DNA of 64,000 nucleotides, taken from contig NZ_CP045298.1 in the NCBI RefSeq assembly GCF_009363115.1, positions 1 through 64,000 on the forward strand. Reading direction: 5' to 3'. The DNA is from Paenibacillus brasilensis (lineage in GTDB: Bacteria > Bacillota > Bacilli > Paenibacillales > Paenibacillaceae). A program made the position numbers and the translations under genes. Of the stretch, positions 1 to 8,553 are shown in pieces (positions within the stretch are counted from its first letter, which is position 1; each line of letters starts with the position of its first letter). The notes under the pieces are model-generated. The model was not told where the DNA came from, did not search any database, and saw only the letters and a program-made list of their open reading frames with translations.

Positions 1-1161
1 AGGGAATTTTCCTGTTTTCACCTGATGTCCACGCTCACGTGCTTCTTGCTCCGTCAAGCCGACACTCGCTGCCTCAGGACGTGTATAGATACAACGCGGA
101 ATCAGATGGCTTGGTACACTGTGAAACTCTTCCCCTGCCAGGTGATGAACTGCCTGCAAACCTTCATGGCTCGCTGCGTGCGCCAATTGCAAGCCCCCGA
201 TGCAATCCCCGATTGCATAGATATGCGGTTCATTAGTCTGCAAATGCTCATTAACCGAGATGAAGCCACGCTCTACCCGGATATCCGTATTTTCCAGACC
301 GATATTTTCCACATTCGCCTGACGTCCCACCGAAATGAGCAGCTTGGAGGCGCTGAGGGTTTCGGTTTCTTCCCTTTTTTTCACGTCAATCTGTATGCCT
401 TCCTCATCCTTGCTGTACGTTTCAGCCAGTACCTGCGAGCCCGTCAGCACCTTCACCCCACGCTTGGTTAACAGGCGCTGCATTTCACGCGAAATATCCT
501 CATCCTCGGTTGGAATAAGCCGATTGGCTGCCTCAACTACTGTAACCTCCACGCCAAAATCATTCAGCATGGAAGCCCATTCCACCCCAATGACACCCCC
601 ACCTACGATGATTAGGGACGCCGGTAATGCTTCCATCGTTAACGCTTCGTCACTACTCAGAATAAATTCGCCATCCGGCTCTAATCCAGGCAGCACGCGC
701 GGGCGTGATCCCGTTGCAATAATGAGCTGAGCAGGCACGATGGTCTCCATTTCACCATCCTCAAGCTCCACAGCAACTGCCCCGCTTTTTGGAGAGAATA
801 TAGACGGTCCAATCACGCGTCCCTTGCCGCTCAGTACCGTGATTTTATTTTTGCGCATCAAAAATTGAACGCCCTGATGCAGTTGCTCTACAACGGCTTC
901 CTTACGCTCTTGCACTTTAGGAAACACGAGCTGTGCACCTGACGTCTCGATACCATATTGCGCGCTTTCCTTAATCGTTGCATATACTTCCGCGCTGCGC
1001 AGCAAGGCCTTGCTTGGAATACAACCACGATGCAGACAGGTTCCGCCAAGCTTGTCCTTTTCAATAATAACGACTTCCTTACCTAGCTGGGCTGCGCGAA
1101 TCGCCGCCACATATCCCCCGGTTCCCCCACCTAAAATAGCAACATCACAATGTATAGTCAT
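1..1161 (-). CDS. lpdA: Dihydrolipoyl dehydrogenase (E3), 3' end cut by the window edge
   Basis: This flavoprotein reoxidises the dihydrolipoyl arm of a 2-oxoacid dehydrogenase complex using NAD+. It opens with a dinucleotide-binding GGGTGG at residues 11-16. The redox-active disulfide motif GGTCLHRGCIPSK follows, with cysteines at 42 and 47. A second nucleotide motif (GGGVIGVEW) and the AIGD FAD motif come later. The ATG at 1161 has a GGAGGAG ribosome site. The 387 codons present lack roughly the last 80 residues of the usual 470, so the dimerisation domain lies outside. In Bacillus, lpdV of the branched-chain keto acid cluster lies on this side of spo0A, so a bkd role is plausible but not shown. 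Confidence 0.95.
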   Translation of the reverse strand, partial: MTIHCDVAILGGGTGGYVAAIRAAQLGKEVVIIEKDKLGGTCLHRGCIPSKALLRSAEVYATIKESAQYGIETSGAQLVFPKVQERKEAVVEQLHQGVQFLMRKNKITVLSGKGRVIGPSIFSPKSGAVAVELEDGEMETIVPAQLIIATGSRPRVLPGLEPDGEFILSSDEALTMEALPASLIIVGGGVIGVEWASMLNDFGVEVTVVEAANRLIPTEDEDISREMQRLLTKRGVKVLTGSQVLAETYSKDEEGIQIDVKKREETETLSASKLLISVGRQANVENIGLENTDIRVERGFISVNEHLQTNEPHIYAIGDCIGGLQLAHAASHEGLQAVHHLAGEEFHSVPSHLIPRCIYTRPEAASVGLTEQEARERGHQVKTGKFP

Positions 1162-1300
1162 GCTTCTCCTCCATTAACATTGATTATATATACCTTATTG
1201 TACTCTCTTTATTTCTTTGCACAAAATATAGCGTGTATGCATACACTACAGACCATCCGGCCAGCTCATCCAAGCAGTCTCTCATATATTTTTCAACAGC

Positions 1301-1513
1301 CTATTCGTACAGCGCATCCCGTAATTTGGTAGACATCCTTGGGTTTTGAGCTGATTTGGCTCGCAACACATTGCGAAACGATTCATTTTGCTTGCGTAGT
1401 AGCTCCAGCTCTGTCTCCAGCTCAAAGATCAACTCCTGTGCTTGCGGGCTTATCAGCCCTTGCTCCAGTAATGTTCTTTTTCTGGCACTATAATCCGCAT
1501 CTTTTTGGTTCAT
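1301..1513 (-). CDS. Small hypothetical protein with a predicted helical coiled coil
   Basis: This is a 70-residue protein of unknown function. The start is taken at the ATG of MNQKDADYSARKR, which has a GAGGGGA ribosome site about 7 bases upstream; a longer reading frame exists but lacks such a site. The centre (roughly residues 20-45) is rich in Glu, Leu and Gln in a heptad-like pattern (ELIFELETELELLRKQ), which suggests a short coiled coil. The tail is basic. It lies upstream of lpdA on the same strand with about 140 bases between. The function is not recognised. Confidence 0.6.
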   Translation of the reverse strand: MNQKDADYSARKRTLLEQGLISPQAQELIFELETELELLRKQNESFRNVLRAKSAQNPRMSTKLRDALYE

Positions 1514-1743
1514 GCCTGTCCCCTCTTCCTTCTTTCCACTACACTTCACCATATCATGCCCGTGGCAACAGAGCAATGACGACCACATTTATATTCAAAA
1601 ACAGATATACACAAACATGTCGAAAAACAATATATTTTCTCTGGTCTGCATGCTACTCATTATGGTAATCTATAATGGCCTTTTCTTTCGGAAAATGATG
1701 ATTCACAGCGTTTATGCGCATGTTACAGAGAGGGGAATTCGCG

Positions 1744-2340
1744 TTGCCTACAGGACGAATTACGATTATTACAGGCCCCATGTTTAGTGAAAAATCCGGT
1801 GAATTGATTCGCCGCTGTCAAAAATTAATCCAATACGGGCACCGCAAGGTGGTCGCTTACAAACCGGCTGAAGATAACCGCTATGCCACGGACGAAATTG
1901 TAAGCCGCATCGGATACCGGCTGCCCGCGATCTCTATTCCAAGAAAACTCACAGACGAGCTCGTTCAGCGTATTTTGGAAGAAACGAAGGATGCCGACGT
2001 GGTTGCCTTTGATGAAGTCCAGTTTTTCAGCCGTCATATTATGGCTCTCATACAGGAGTTAGCTTATTGTGGCAAACACGTCATTGCGGATGGCTTGAAT
2101 CTGGATTACCGGGGCAAGGAGTTCGGCTATGTTGGGGGCCTGCTGGCCATGGCGGATGACATCGAGAAGTTGACTTCTTTTTGTGCCGTATGCGGGAGCT
2201 CAGAGGCGGTATTTACCCAACGGATGGTAAATGGAAAGCCTTCTACAGTAGGCCCCATCGTCATGATTGGTGACTCTGAGGCTTATGAGCCGCGTTGTCG
2301 CAAATGCTTTATACCGCCCCATAAAGTAAACTGCGATTAG
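1744..2340 (+). CDS. tdk: Thymidine kinase (type II family) with an altered P-loop
   Basis: The family phosphorylates thymidine to dTMP in the salvage pathway. The protein has about 198 residues from a TTG start chosen because AGAGGGG lies 8 bases upstream. It shows the Walker B-like FDEVQFF, the ADGLNLDYRG segment, and a structural zinc site made of CAVC and CRKC near the C-terminus. The substrate loop (MIGDSEAYEPRCRKC) is conserved. The P-loop reads GPMFSEKSGEL where the family normally has GSMFSGKSEEL: the second P-loop glycine and the following glutamate look exchanged. Family membership is clear; whether the enzyme is active is not. It stands alone, with no operon partner. Confidence 0.85.
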   Translation: MPTGRITIITGPMFSEKSGELIRRCQKLIQYGHRKVVAYKPAEDNRYATDEIVSRIGYRLPAISIPRKLTDELVQRILEETKDADVVAFDEVQFFSRHIMALIQELAYCGKHVIADGLNLDYRGKEFGYVGGLLAMADDIEKLTSFCAVCGSSEAVFTQRMVNGKPSTVGPIVMIGDSEAYEPRCRKCFIPPHKVNCD

Positions 2341-2508
2341 CAAGAAAAACGGCTCGGCAAGCAACAACCATCCACGTGATCACCAGTGATTTTTTCCTTG
2401 ATTTTTTTGGAACGAATGGAGTCATTAGCCCGTATATCCGGTAAAGCTGCACAAGCTTCTAGTTTGTCGTTTGTACACATGACCATGGATTATCGGGGAG
2501 GCGTATTT

Positions 2509-3285
2509 ATGAGTTTTTTCAATAAAATCTTAGCAAGTGCAGGAATCGGATCAGCCAAGGTCGATACATTGGTAAGTCAAACCGTGTATGTGCCAGGGGA
2601 AGAGCTCAGTGGCATCATGCGTATCAAAGGCGGTAAAACTGCTCAGGAAATCGGCAAAATTGACATCGAGCTCAAAACAGAATATATCGTAGAGCACGAT
2701 GATAAAAAAAACATCACCACTTGCTGTATTGCACGGGTCAAGGCGTCTGACGGCTTTCATTTAAACCAAGGGCAGGAGCTTGAAATTCCTTTTTCCTTCC
2801 GGCTTCCGCTGGAAACTCCTGTCACTCATGCCAATCAGCCTGTGTGGCTGGGAACGGCATTAGATATCGGCATGGCTTTGGACCCGACTGACCGTGACTC
2901 ACTTAAAATCGAGCCGCATCCCTATATGAGTACGGTATTTGAGGCGGTTCACCTTCTGGGCTTTCGATTCAGTTCCTCCACCTGTGAACGCCATCCCAAG
3001 TTGGGACGTGGTGTTCCGTACGTGCAGGAATTTGAATTTGCGCCTGGGCCGGAATATGCACACGATATCGAAGAGCTGGAGCTAATTATGCAGTTGGAAC
3101 CCGAAGGCGTGCATGTGCTTGTCGAAATAGACCGTAGAGGCAGAGGATTATCCGGCTGGCTGGAGACTGCCTTTGATATGGACGAGCGTCACGCCTGGTT
3201 GAGCTTAAGCCGGGAAGAGCTATCCTATGGACCAGATCATATTGCGGATGCGCTGGAGGCATTGATCGACAGACAGCTTCGCTAA
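2509..3285 (+). CDS. spo0M: Sporulation-control protein Spo0M
   Basis: This is a 258-residue member of the Spo0M (SpoOM) family, whose N-terminal half has an arrestin-like beta-sandwich fold. In Bacillus it affects early sporulation. The start MSFFNKILASAGIGSAKVDT matches the usual family start and has a GGGGAGG ribosome site; the reading frame extends 41 codons further upstream without support. The family segment YVPGEELSGIMRIKGG is clear, and the acidic C-terminal half is typical. It is followed by a strong hairpin terminator. Confidence 0.9.
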   Translation: MSFFNKILASAGIGSAKVDTLVSQTVYVPGEELSGIMRIKGGKTAQEIGKIDIELKTEYIVEHDDKKNITTCCIARVKASDGFHLNQGQELEIPFSFRLPLETPVTHANQPVWLGTALDIGMALDPTDRDSLKIEPHPYMSTVFEAVHLLGFRFSSSTCERHPKLGRGVPYVQEFEFAPGPEYAHDIEELELIMQLEPEGVHVLVEIDRRGRGLSGWLETAFDMDERHAWLSLSREELSYGPDHIADALEALIDRQLR

Positions 3286-3301
3286 GAGACAGCTGCAATC
3301 C

Positions 3302-3337
3302 AAAAATCCCCACCGTAAACTACGGTTGGGGATTTTT
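3302..3337. terminator. Bidirectional intrinsic terminator
   Basis: A 15-16 bp stem (AAAAATCCCCACCGTA paired with TACGGTTGGGGATTTTT, one bulge) has A and T tracts on both sides. It sits between the convergent spo0M and the membrane zinc-ribbon gene and can serve both. Confidence 0.85.
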
Positions 3338-3371
3338 AACTATGTTCTTGACTGTTCACATTTGTATAGAA

Positions 3372-3782
3372 CTAAAGTGGCAACATATCCTGTCTTTCTG
3401 CCTTACCCCTGCACTCCTTGCATGCCCCGTAGAGGGAACCATTATCATCGGCATAAAAGGTTAATTTGTCTTCTTTTCTACAAAAAGAGCATTTTTGCTT
3501 ACTTCTGTGCTGTATAGGATCAGACAGCACAAACCCAGGTTGAGCCTGCATCCCCGTTGCATCTGGCGTCTTGTTGGAGCCAGAGGAGGAAAATACCTTA
3601 AACTTGGATGCTTTCCCAACGCGGGGCTGTCGGACAGGCTTACGAGGGCGAAATTCAACGACATTGCTGTCTCGCTGTTCATTCACTTGTTCTTTGCTGC
3701 TACGACCACGCCGTGCCATAACAATCCATCCCAACACCACCACTAATACGCCGATGACCACCCAAGTTAGGCTATTCCACAT
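3372..3782 (-). CDS. Membrane-anchored protein with a C-terminal zinc-ribbon-like motif
   Basis: This 136-residue protein has one N-terminal membrane helix (residues 5-22), then a basic, disordered linker. A C-terminal domain follows with CSFC and CKEC pairs about 25 residues apart, the pattern of a four-cysteine zinc ribbon. A GGGGTGAG ribosome site precedes the ATG. The function is not recognised. The topology suggests a cytoplasmic zinc domain tethered to the membrane. Confidence 0.7.
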   Translation of the reverse strand: MWNSLTWVVIGVLVVVLGWIVMARRGRSSKEQVNEQRDSNVVEFRPRKPVRQPRVGKASKFKVFSSSGSNKTPDATGMQAQPGFVLSDPIQHRSKQKCSFCRKEDKLTFYADDNGSLYGACKECRGKAERQDMLPL

Positions 3783-3943
3783 GTTCTCACCCCGCCTTTG
3801 CTTTAAAATAAAAAAACACTAATAAACTTTTAAAGCTCCGTATTTTGTTGCTCCAAAATTAATTTTAAATATAAATTCCTTCGTTCATCATTATACCATC
3901 GAGTGAACACAATCACCATATAAAGGAAAGAGGGATGGATGCA

Positions 3944-3973
3944 GAAAAAAAACCGCTCTGTAATAGAGCGGTC
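3944..3973 (-). terminator. Terminator of the chemoreceptor gene
   Basis: On the minus strand the stem GACCGCTCT / AGAGCGGTT is followed by a run of eight T residues, directly downstream of the chemoreceptor stop codon. Confidence 0.85.
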
Positions 3974-4010
3974 CTAAAATAACATCAATTGTATATTAAT
4001 AGCATTCGAA

Positions 4011-5711
4011 TTATACTTTGAATTTGCCAATTTGCCCTTGCAGATCCTCTGCCATTGTAGACAGGTTTCTTGCAGATGAAGCAATTTCCTCCATCGAGGC
4101 CAGCTGCTCTTGAGTTGCAGCAGACACGTGCTGTGTACCTGCTGCAGCTTCCTCGGCAATGGCCGAAATTTGCTTGACAAAACCAACAATCTCATCGGTA
4201 CTTGCCGACATTTGCTCCGAGCCAGCAGATACCTCTTCAATTTCGCTTGCCACTTTATTAACGGTTTCTTGAATCATTTCAAAGGATGCACCTGCATTTT
4301 GTACGACTTCCCGACCTGTCATCACATTCTGTCCATTGGCCGCTACCGCCTCAATCGCATGTGCAGTATCCTTTTGAATCAAGTTCACCAGCTCCGTAAT
4401 TTGTTGAGCAGAATAAGCCGATTGTTCAGCGAGCTTGCGTACTTCACCTGCAACTACAGCAAATCCTCGACCATGCTCTCCTGCGCGGGCCGCCTCAATG
4501 GCAGCGTTCAAAGCAAGCAGGTTGGTCTGACTCGAAATATTGGTAATTACATCAATAATCTTGCCAATTTCATCTGAGCGTTCTCCCAACCCAGCCATAA
4601 GACCAGCCAAGCTATCCATGGAGTCATTCACAGCATTCATCTGTGTAACAGCCTGCTGAACCATCTGATTACCTTCAGCTGATTTGTGAGCCGCATCCTG
4701 AGCTGATGCAAATACATTTTGTGCACGGATAGCAATTTGTTCTACCCCGATGGACATTTCCTCAATCGCTTGAGACGATTTGGTCACCATATCCACCTGT
4801 TGGCCCGTTCCTGTAGCTACTTCTTGTACCGTTTCGGTTATTTGTGCAGAAGCTTGGCTATTTTGCTCTGCACTGGCCGTCAATTCCTCTGAAGATGTGG
4901 TAACCATTTCAGTCGTCTTACTAACAGATTGAATCAGTTGGCGAAGGTTTTCAGTCATTGAGTTAAAGGAATGTGCCAACGTGCTAATCTCATCCTTACC
5001 CTTCACAATGATCGTCTCACCTGTCAGATCACCAGATGCAATGCTTTCAGCAGCACGACTGATTCGCAAAATGGGTTTAGAAATAATTTGGGCAATAATA
5101 ATCGCCATAATCAGTGCTAAGACAATAGCCGCAATACTCAATATAATGACCAATTGTCTGCCTGAGATAAAGTTGTCAACAGCCAATTTCGTAATCTGTT
5201 TTGAGCCATCTGCGTTCAGCTTGATAAGCTGATTTATCGTATCGTTCGCACTATACCATAGCACATAGGACTCTTTGTGCAGAATGCTGGATTGAACATA
5301 ATCGTTCGCTTTCCCTGCTGCAATCACCTCAGGCAACTTATTCAGGTACGCTGCATATTTTTTGGAAAAATCCTCGTACATTTCGCGTTCTTTTGGAGTG
5401 GCAATTAATTTTTCATAGGTTTTTCGTCCGCTCTCGACCTTTTTCAATACCTTATCGTATTCCGCCTGCACCTTCTCCATTTCTGCCGGGTCGCGTTCTA
5501 CAATAATATTCAAGGAGAGCCGTTCTACATCAGATACGTCGCCGTTCAGCGTTCCCAGGATCGTTACACTAGGCATCCAACGGCTATCGATTTCCATCGA
5601 AGTGTCACCCAAGTTTTTCATTTTTGAGATAGATACTAAACTAATGATGATCAATAAAGCAATAACCGCAAGAAAACCCAATAACAATTTTGCACGGATG
5701 TTAAATTTCAT
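4011..5711 (-). CDS. Methyl-accepting chemotaxis protein
   Basis: This is a 566-residue membrane chemoreceptor that would signal to CheA. A first membrane helix lies at about residues 7-28. A roughly 150-residue helical extracellular sensor follows (four-helix-bundle type, with [20 protein letters not shown]). The second helix is at about 185-210, then a HAMP domain and a long coiled-coil signalling domain. The CheA/CheW hairpin tip ([21 protein letters not shown]) is intact. No C-terminal CheR pentapeptide is seen. The ATG at 5711 was preferred because GAGGAG precedes it; a TTG five codons upstream is possible. It is monocistronic and the ligand is unknown. Confidence 0.93.
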   Translation of the reverse strand: MKFNIRAKLLLGFLAVIALLIIISLVSISKMKNLGDTSMEIDSRWMPSVTILGTLNGDVSDVERLSLNIIVERDPAEMEKVQAEYDKVLKKVESGRKTYEKLIATPKEREMYEDFSKKYAAYLNKLPEVIAAGKANDYVQSSILHKESYVLWYSANDTINQLIKLNADGSKQITKLAVDNFISGRQLVIILSIAAIVLALIMAIIIAQIISKPILRISRAAESIASGDLTGETIIVKGKDEISTLAHSFNSMTENLRQLIQSVSKTTEMVTTSSEELTASAEQNSQASAQITETVQEVATGTGQQVDMVTKSSQAIEEMSIGVEQIAIRAQNVFASAQDAAHKSAEGNQMVQQAVTQMNAVNDSMDSLAGLMAGLGERSDEIGKIIDVITNISSQTNLLALNAAIEAARAGEHGRGFAVVAGEVRKLAEQSAYSAQQITELVNLIQKDTAHAIEAVAANGQNVMTGREVVQNAGASFEMIQETVNKVASEIEEVSAGSEQMSASTDEIVGFVKQISAIAEEAAAGTQHVSAATQEQLASMEEIASSARNLSTMAEDLQGQIGKFKV

Positions 5712-5834
5712 ATTTTCGCTCCTCAATCTCTTTTATAGTAGATATTATATCGACAAGAATCGACAGTTTGTTTATATCAAATTTAAGAGATTTTCAGAAC
5801 TGTTTCCAATAGGGAAATGATCTTTTTGTATGGG

Positions 5835-6448
5835 TTAGTGCAGCTCATTTCGGTTAATTTTGTAAACTGCGTTGAGACTATTATATTTCACGATTTCCAA
5901 CAATTGTTCCGCCATATAGCGAGGAGAGTGCTGAATTCTCCATTTACCCACTCTATGATCATCCCCAGAATAGCATAAGCATAATAACTAGACTGAAGCT
6001 CCTGATTTATGTGATTATTCTCCTGTGTATTTATAAGATCCTGTATTGGAAGTTTTTTGAGCTCATTGCAAATCTTTGTCTGGACTCCCGGAAGCATATC
6101 TGTTTTCAACACAATTTCATAAAAATTTGCATACTGCGCAATGTGCTCGAAAATTTTAATTGTGGAAGCCACCATGTCTCCCACTACAAAAGTTTCAACC
6201 TGACGGTAAGGTTCCCGATAGGAATCAACTAAATCCAGTAGAACTTCATCAATGACCTCTCCCAACAGGTCCTCCTTGTACTGATAATGCTTGTAAAATG
6301 TCCCCCTATTGATGTCTGCCTGCCGGACGATATCCGTTATAGTTATATCCTTCAATTCTTTTTCTTTTAAAAGACACACTAAAGATTCCCTCAATAGTTT
6401 TTTCGTTCTTCGAATACGTTTATCCTGAACTAATGTTGGATCAGTCAT
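5835..6448 (-). pseudogene. TetR-family regulator with a 3' frameshift
   Basis: The N-terminal helix-turn-helix is intact (ITITDIVRQADINRGTFYKHY, about residues 34-54). The annotated frame stops at 5888 after 186 residues with the unusual tail STLLAIWRNNCWKS. In the neighbouring frame the same DNA encodes IQHSPRYMAEQLLEIVKYNS and runs on to a stop at 5835, which is the kind of C-terminus TetR relatives have after EWVNGG. One missing base near 5937-5941 (GGAGAATTC instead of a GGAGGAATTC-like sequence) explains it. The shortened protein keeps the DNA-binding domain and most of the ligand domain, so it may still work. It is divergent from the SDR gene it probably controls. Confidence 0.75.
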
Positions 6449-6579
6449 GCTGCACCGCCGTTATTTTAAATTTTATATACACATGATAGAGATACTGTTC
6501 AAAAAGCAACAATTTGCTGCATGTTTGCTGATTGTGATTCATTTAATTCTTTGATTATACTATAAAAAGAAGGGAATTA

Positions 6580-6609
6580 TACTTTAGTAAACAGGTGTTC
6601 GATAAAGTA
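6580..6609. promoter_or_regulatory. Candidate TetR operator between the TetR and SDR genes
   Basis: An inverted repeat with TACTTTA and TAAAGTA arms is separated by 16 bases that hold a weaker inner palindrome (AACA..TGTT). It lies 35 bases before the SDR start, just past a possible -10 (TATACT at 6556-6561, with TTGTGA 18 bases upstream). Position and symmetry suit a repressor site, but it is a prediction only. Confidence 0.35.
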
Positions 6610-6643
6610 CATTGCATATGACTGAACATGCGGAGGGATCATC

Positions 6644-7402
6644 ATGAAACTTCAAGGTAAAGTTGCAGTAGTCACCGGAGCTGCCTCTGGGATGGGCAAG
6701 GAAATAGCCATTTTGTACGCTAAAGAAGGGGCCAAAGTGGTTGTATCTGATATCCATTTAGATGCGGCTAACTCAACCGTAGCAGAGATTGAATCACTTG
6801 GTGGAACTGCTATTGCTATTGTAGCGAACGTTTCCAAAGAAGCAGATATTCAAAATCTAATAGATACCGCTGTAAGCACGTATGGAACGTTAGATATTTT
6901 AGTTAACAATGCGGGGATCATGGATAATTTTGTGCCGGCTGCTGATTTGACTGATGAGCTCTGGGAACGCGTATTTGCCATTAACAGCACTGGACCTATG
7001 CGTGCCATTCGAAAGGCTCTTCCTATTTTTACTGACAAAGGTGCTGGGGTCATTATTAACATCGCTTCCCTGGGAGGGTTGCAAGGCTCTCGAGCAGGAG
7101 CAGCTTATACCGCAGCAAAACATGCTGTTGTCGGCCTAACTAAAAATGTAGGGTTCCAATATGCTAATAAAGGTGTACAGTGTAATGCGATTGCTCCCGG
7201 TGCTGTAATCACCAATATTGCAGCTTCCATTAACGAACCCAATGCATTTGGTATGGAAAGAGCAATGACTGGGCAAAACCAGACTCCTAGGGCCGGGGAG
7301 GCCGAAGAAATCGCAAAGGTTGCTCTCTTACTCGCATCAGATGATTCCAGCTTTGTAAATGGAACTGTTATTACGGCTGATGCTGGTTGGTCCGCTTACT
7401 AA
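6644..7402 (+). CDS. SDR-family NAD(P)-dependent oxidoreductase
   Basis: This 252-residue classical short-chain dehydrogenase has the cofactor motif TGAASGMG at residues 12-19 and the NNAG motif. The catalytic serine segment is INIASLGG and the YTAAK catalytic pair lies about 14 residues later. The C-terminal FVNGTVITADAGW is the usual one. GGAGGG lies before the ATG. It resembles glucose 1-dehydrogenase and 3-oxoacyl reductase relatives; the substrate cannot be read from sequence. Divergence from a TetR gene suggests induction by a small molecule. Confidence 0.88.
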   Translation: MKLQGKVAVVTGAASGMGKEIAILYAKEGAKVVVSDIHLDAANSTVAEIESLGGTAIAIVANVSKEADIQNLIDTAVSTYGTLDILVNNAGIMDNFVPAADLTDELWERVFAINSTGPMRAIRKALPIFTDKGAGVIINIASLGGLQGSRAGAAYTAAKHAVVGLTKNVGFQYANKGVQCNAIAPGAVITNIAASINEPNAFGMERAMTGQNQTPRAGEAEEIAKVALLLASDDSSFVNGTVITADAGWSAY

Positions 7403-7420
7403 AAGAGTGTAGTTAAACAA

Positions 7421-7457
7421 AAAAACAGTCCAACACAAAAGTGTCGGGCTGTTTTTT
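7421..7457. terminator. Bidirectional terminator between the SDR gene and spo0A
   Basis: The stem AACAGTCCAACAC / GTGTCGGGCTGTT has an AAAA loop, an A tract on the left and a T tract on the right. It separates two convergent genes. Confidence 0.85.
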
Positions 7458-7518
7458 ATTGTTATGCCATGATTTTCGGGCACAGCGTTTCTTATTCGCT
7501 TCATGCTTTTAATCCTCT

Positions 7519-8322
7519 TTAGGACACCTTATTCTCAATCCGCAGCTTATCTGCCACCATCGCGATGAACTCTGAGTTGGTTGGCTTGGATTTGGAGATA
7601 TTAATCGTGTACCCGAACAGGTGTGAGATGCTGTCGATATTGCCACGTGTCCATGCTACCTCGATGGCATGACGAATGGCGCGTTCTACGCGAGATGCCG
7701 TCGTTTTGAATTTTTCGGCGATTGCTGGATATAATGTTTTGGTGATCGCACCCAAAATTTCGATATTGTTGTATACCATCGTGATGGCTTCGCGTAAATA
7801 TTGATAGCCCTTAATATGAGCTGGTACACCGATCTCATGAATGATGGCCGTAATACTGGCGTCCAGATTTTTTGTCTTACCCATCGGCACAACATTGGAA
7901 CGAATGGATGAAACGGTCACCGGACTGTTGCTGACTAGCTGTGGACCCACCAATTGGCGAACACGATTAGCAAGCACTTCCATGTCAAACGGCTTTAAAA
8001 TATAATAAGATGCCCCGAGCTGTACGGCTCTCTGTGTAATATTTTCTTGGCCGAACGCAGTCAGCATGATGATTTTCGGCTGTGGAGTCAGGTTCATTTC
8101 TCTCAAACGCTCCAGTACGCCAAGACCATCCAGATGAGGCATAATTATATCTAAAATAAGTACATCAGGTATGTTGCGGGATTCTGCGATGCGTTGAAGC
8201 ACTTCTTCACCATTATAGGCGATTCCTGTTACTTCCATATCCTCCTGATCGGAAATATATTCAGCAAGCAAATTCGTAAATTCCCGGTTGTCATCAGCCA
8301 ACAATACCTCGATTTTTTGCAA
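7519..8322 (-). CDS. spo0A: Spo0A, master response regulator of sporulation
   Basis: This 267-residue phosphorelay output regulator controls entry into sporulation. The receiver domain covers about residues 1-120, with the acidic cluster DDN, the phosphoacceptor segment [12 protein letters not shown], the T of IMLTAFGQ and the K of YYILKPFD. The Spo0A-specific DNA-binding domain covers about 150-267, with the recognition helix in [21 protein letters not shown]. The start is TTG, preceded by GGAGG. The upstream DNA carries a SigH-like promoter and several 0A boxes (separate entries). It lies downstream of spoIVB, as in Bacillus. Confidence 0.98.
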   Translation of the reverse strand: MQKIEVLLADDNREFTNLLAEYISDQEDMEVTGIAYNGEEVLQRIAESRNIPDVLILDIIMPHLDGLGVLERLREMNLTPQPKIIMLTAFGQENITQRAVQLGASYYILKPFDMEVLANRVRQLVGPQLVSNSPVTVSSIRSNVVPMGKTKNLDASITAIIHEIGVPAHIKGYQYLREAITMVYNNIEILGAITKTLYPAIAEKFKTTASRVERAIRHAIEVAWTRGNIDSISHLFGYTINISKSKPTNSEFIAMVADKLRIENKVS

Positions 8323-8386
8323 TGTACTTCCTCCTTATTGAGTGTTATTCCGTTGGGATTTCTATTTACAGTATATAAATATTTCT

Positions 8387-8435
8387 TGTCGGAGTATATG
8401 ATTTCGACATCGAATTATGAATTCCTTCTGTCGAA
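8387..8435 (-). promoter_or_regulatory. SigH-type promoter of spo0A with overlapping 0A boxes
   Basis: On the minus strand, GAAGGAATT (8428-8420), 11 bases and GTCGAAATC (8408-8400) fit the sporulation sigma-H pattern with one or two mismatches. A perfect 0A box TGTCGAA (minus strand, 8409-8403) overlaps the -10. A perfect TTCGACA (minus strand, 8435-8429) abuts the -35. A one-mismatch copy (TGTCGGA on the plus strand) lies at 8387-8393. In Bacillus, spo0A is known to be driven by SigH and controlled by its own product at such boxes. Confidence 0.55.
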
Positions 8436-8514
8436 AATTATTTTTATTTATTTTTTTTATCGTTTCCATTATAATTAATTCTTTATCTTGTTATTATGAG
8501 CTAATTCCCGGCTT

Positions 8515-8521
8515 TTCGACA
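8515..8521 (+). promoter_or_regulatory. Additional perfect 0A box (TTCGACA)
   Basis: This is a third exact TTCGACA, about 110 bases upstream of the spo0A promoter and next to the spoIVB terminator. A 7-mer can occur by chance, but three exact copies within 120 bases upstream of spo0A are suggestive. Confidence 0.4.
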
Positions 8522-8553
8522 AAAAAATCTTAAGGCCACTAGCTCGCCTTAAG
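8521..8553 (-). terminator. Terminator overlapping the end of spoIVB
   Basis: The minus-strand stem CTTAAGGC / GCCTTAAG is followed by ATTTTTTT. The 5' arm is formed by the last codons of spoIVB (Leu-Lys-Ala), so the coding sequence and terminator are fused. It separates spoIVB from spo0A. Confidence 0.8.
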
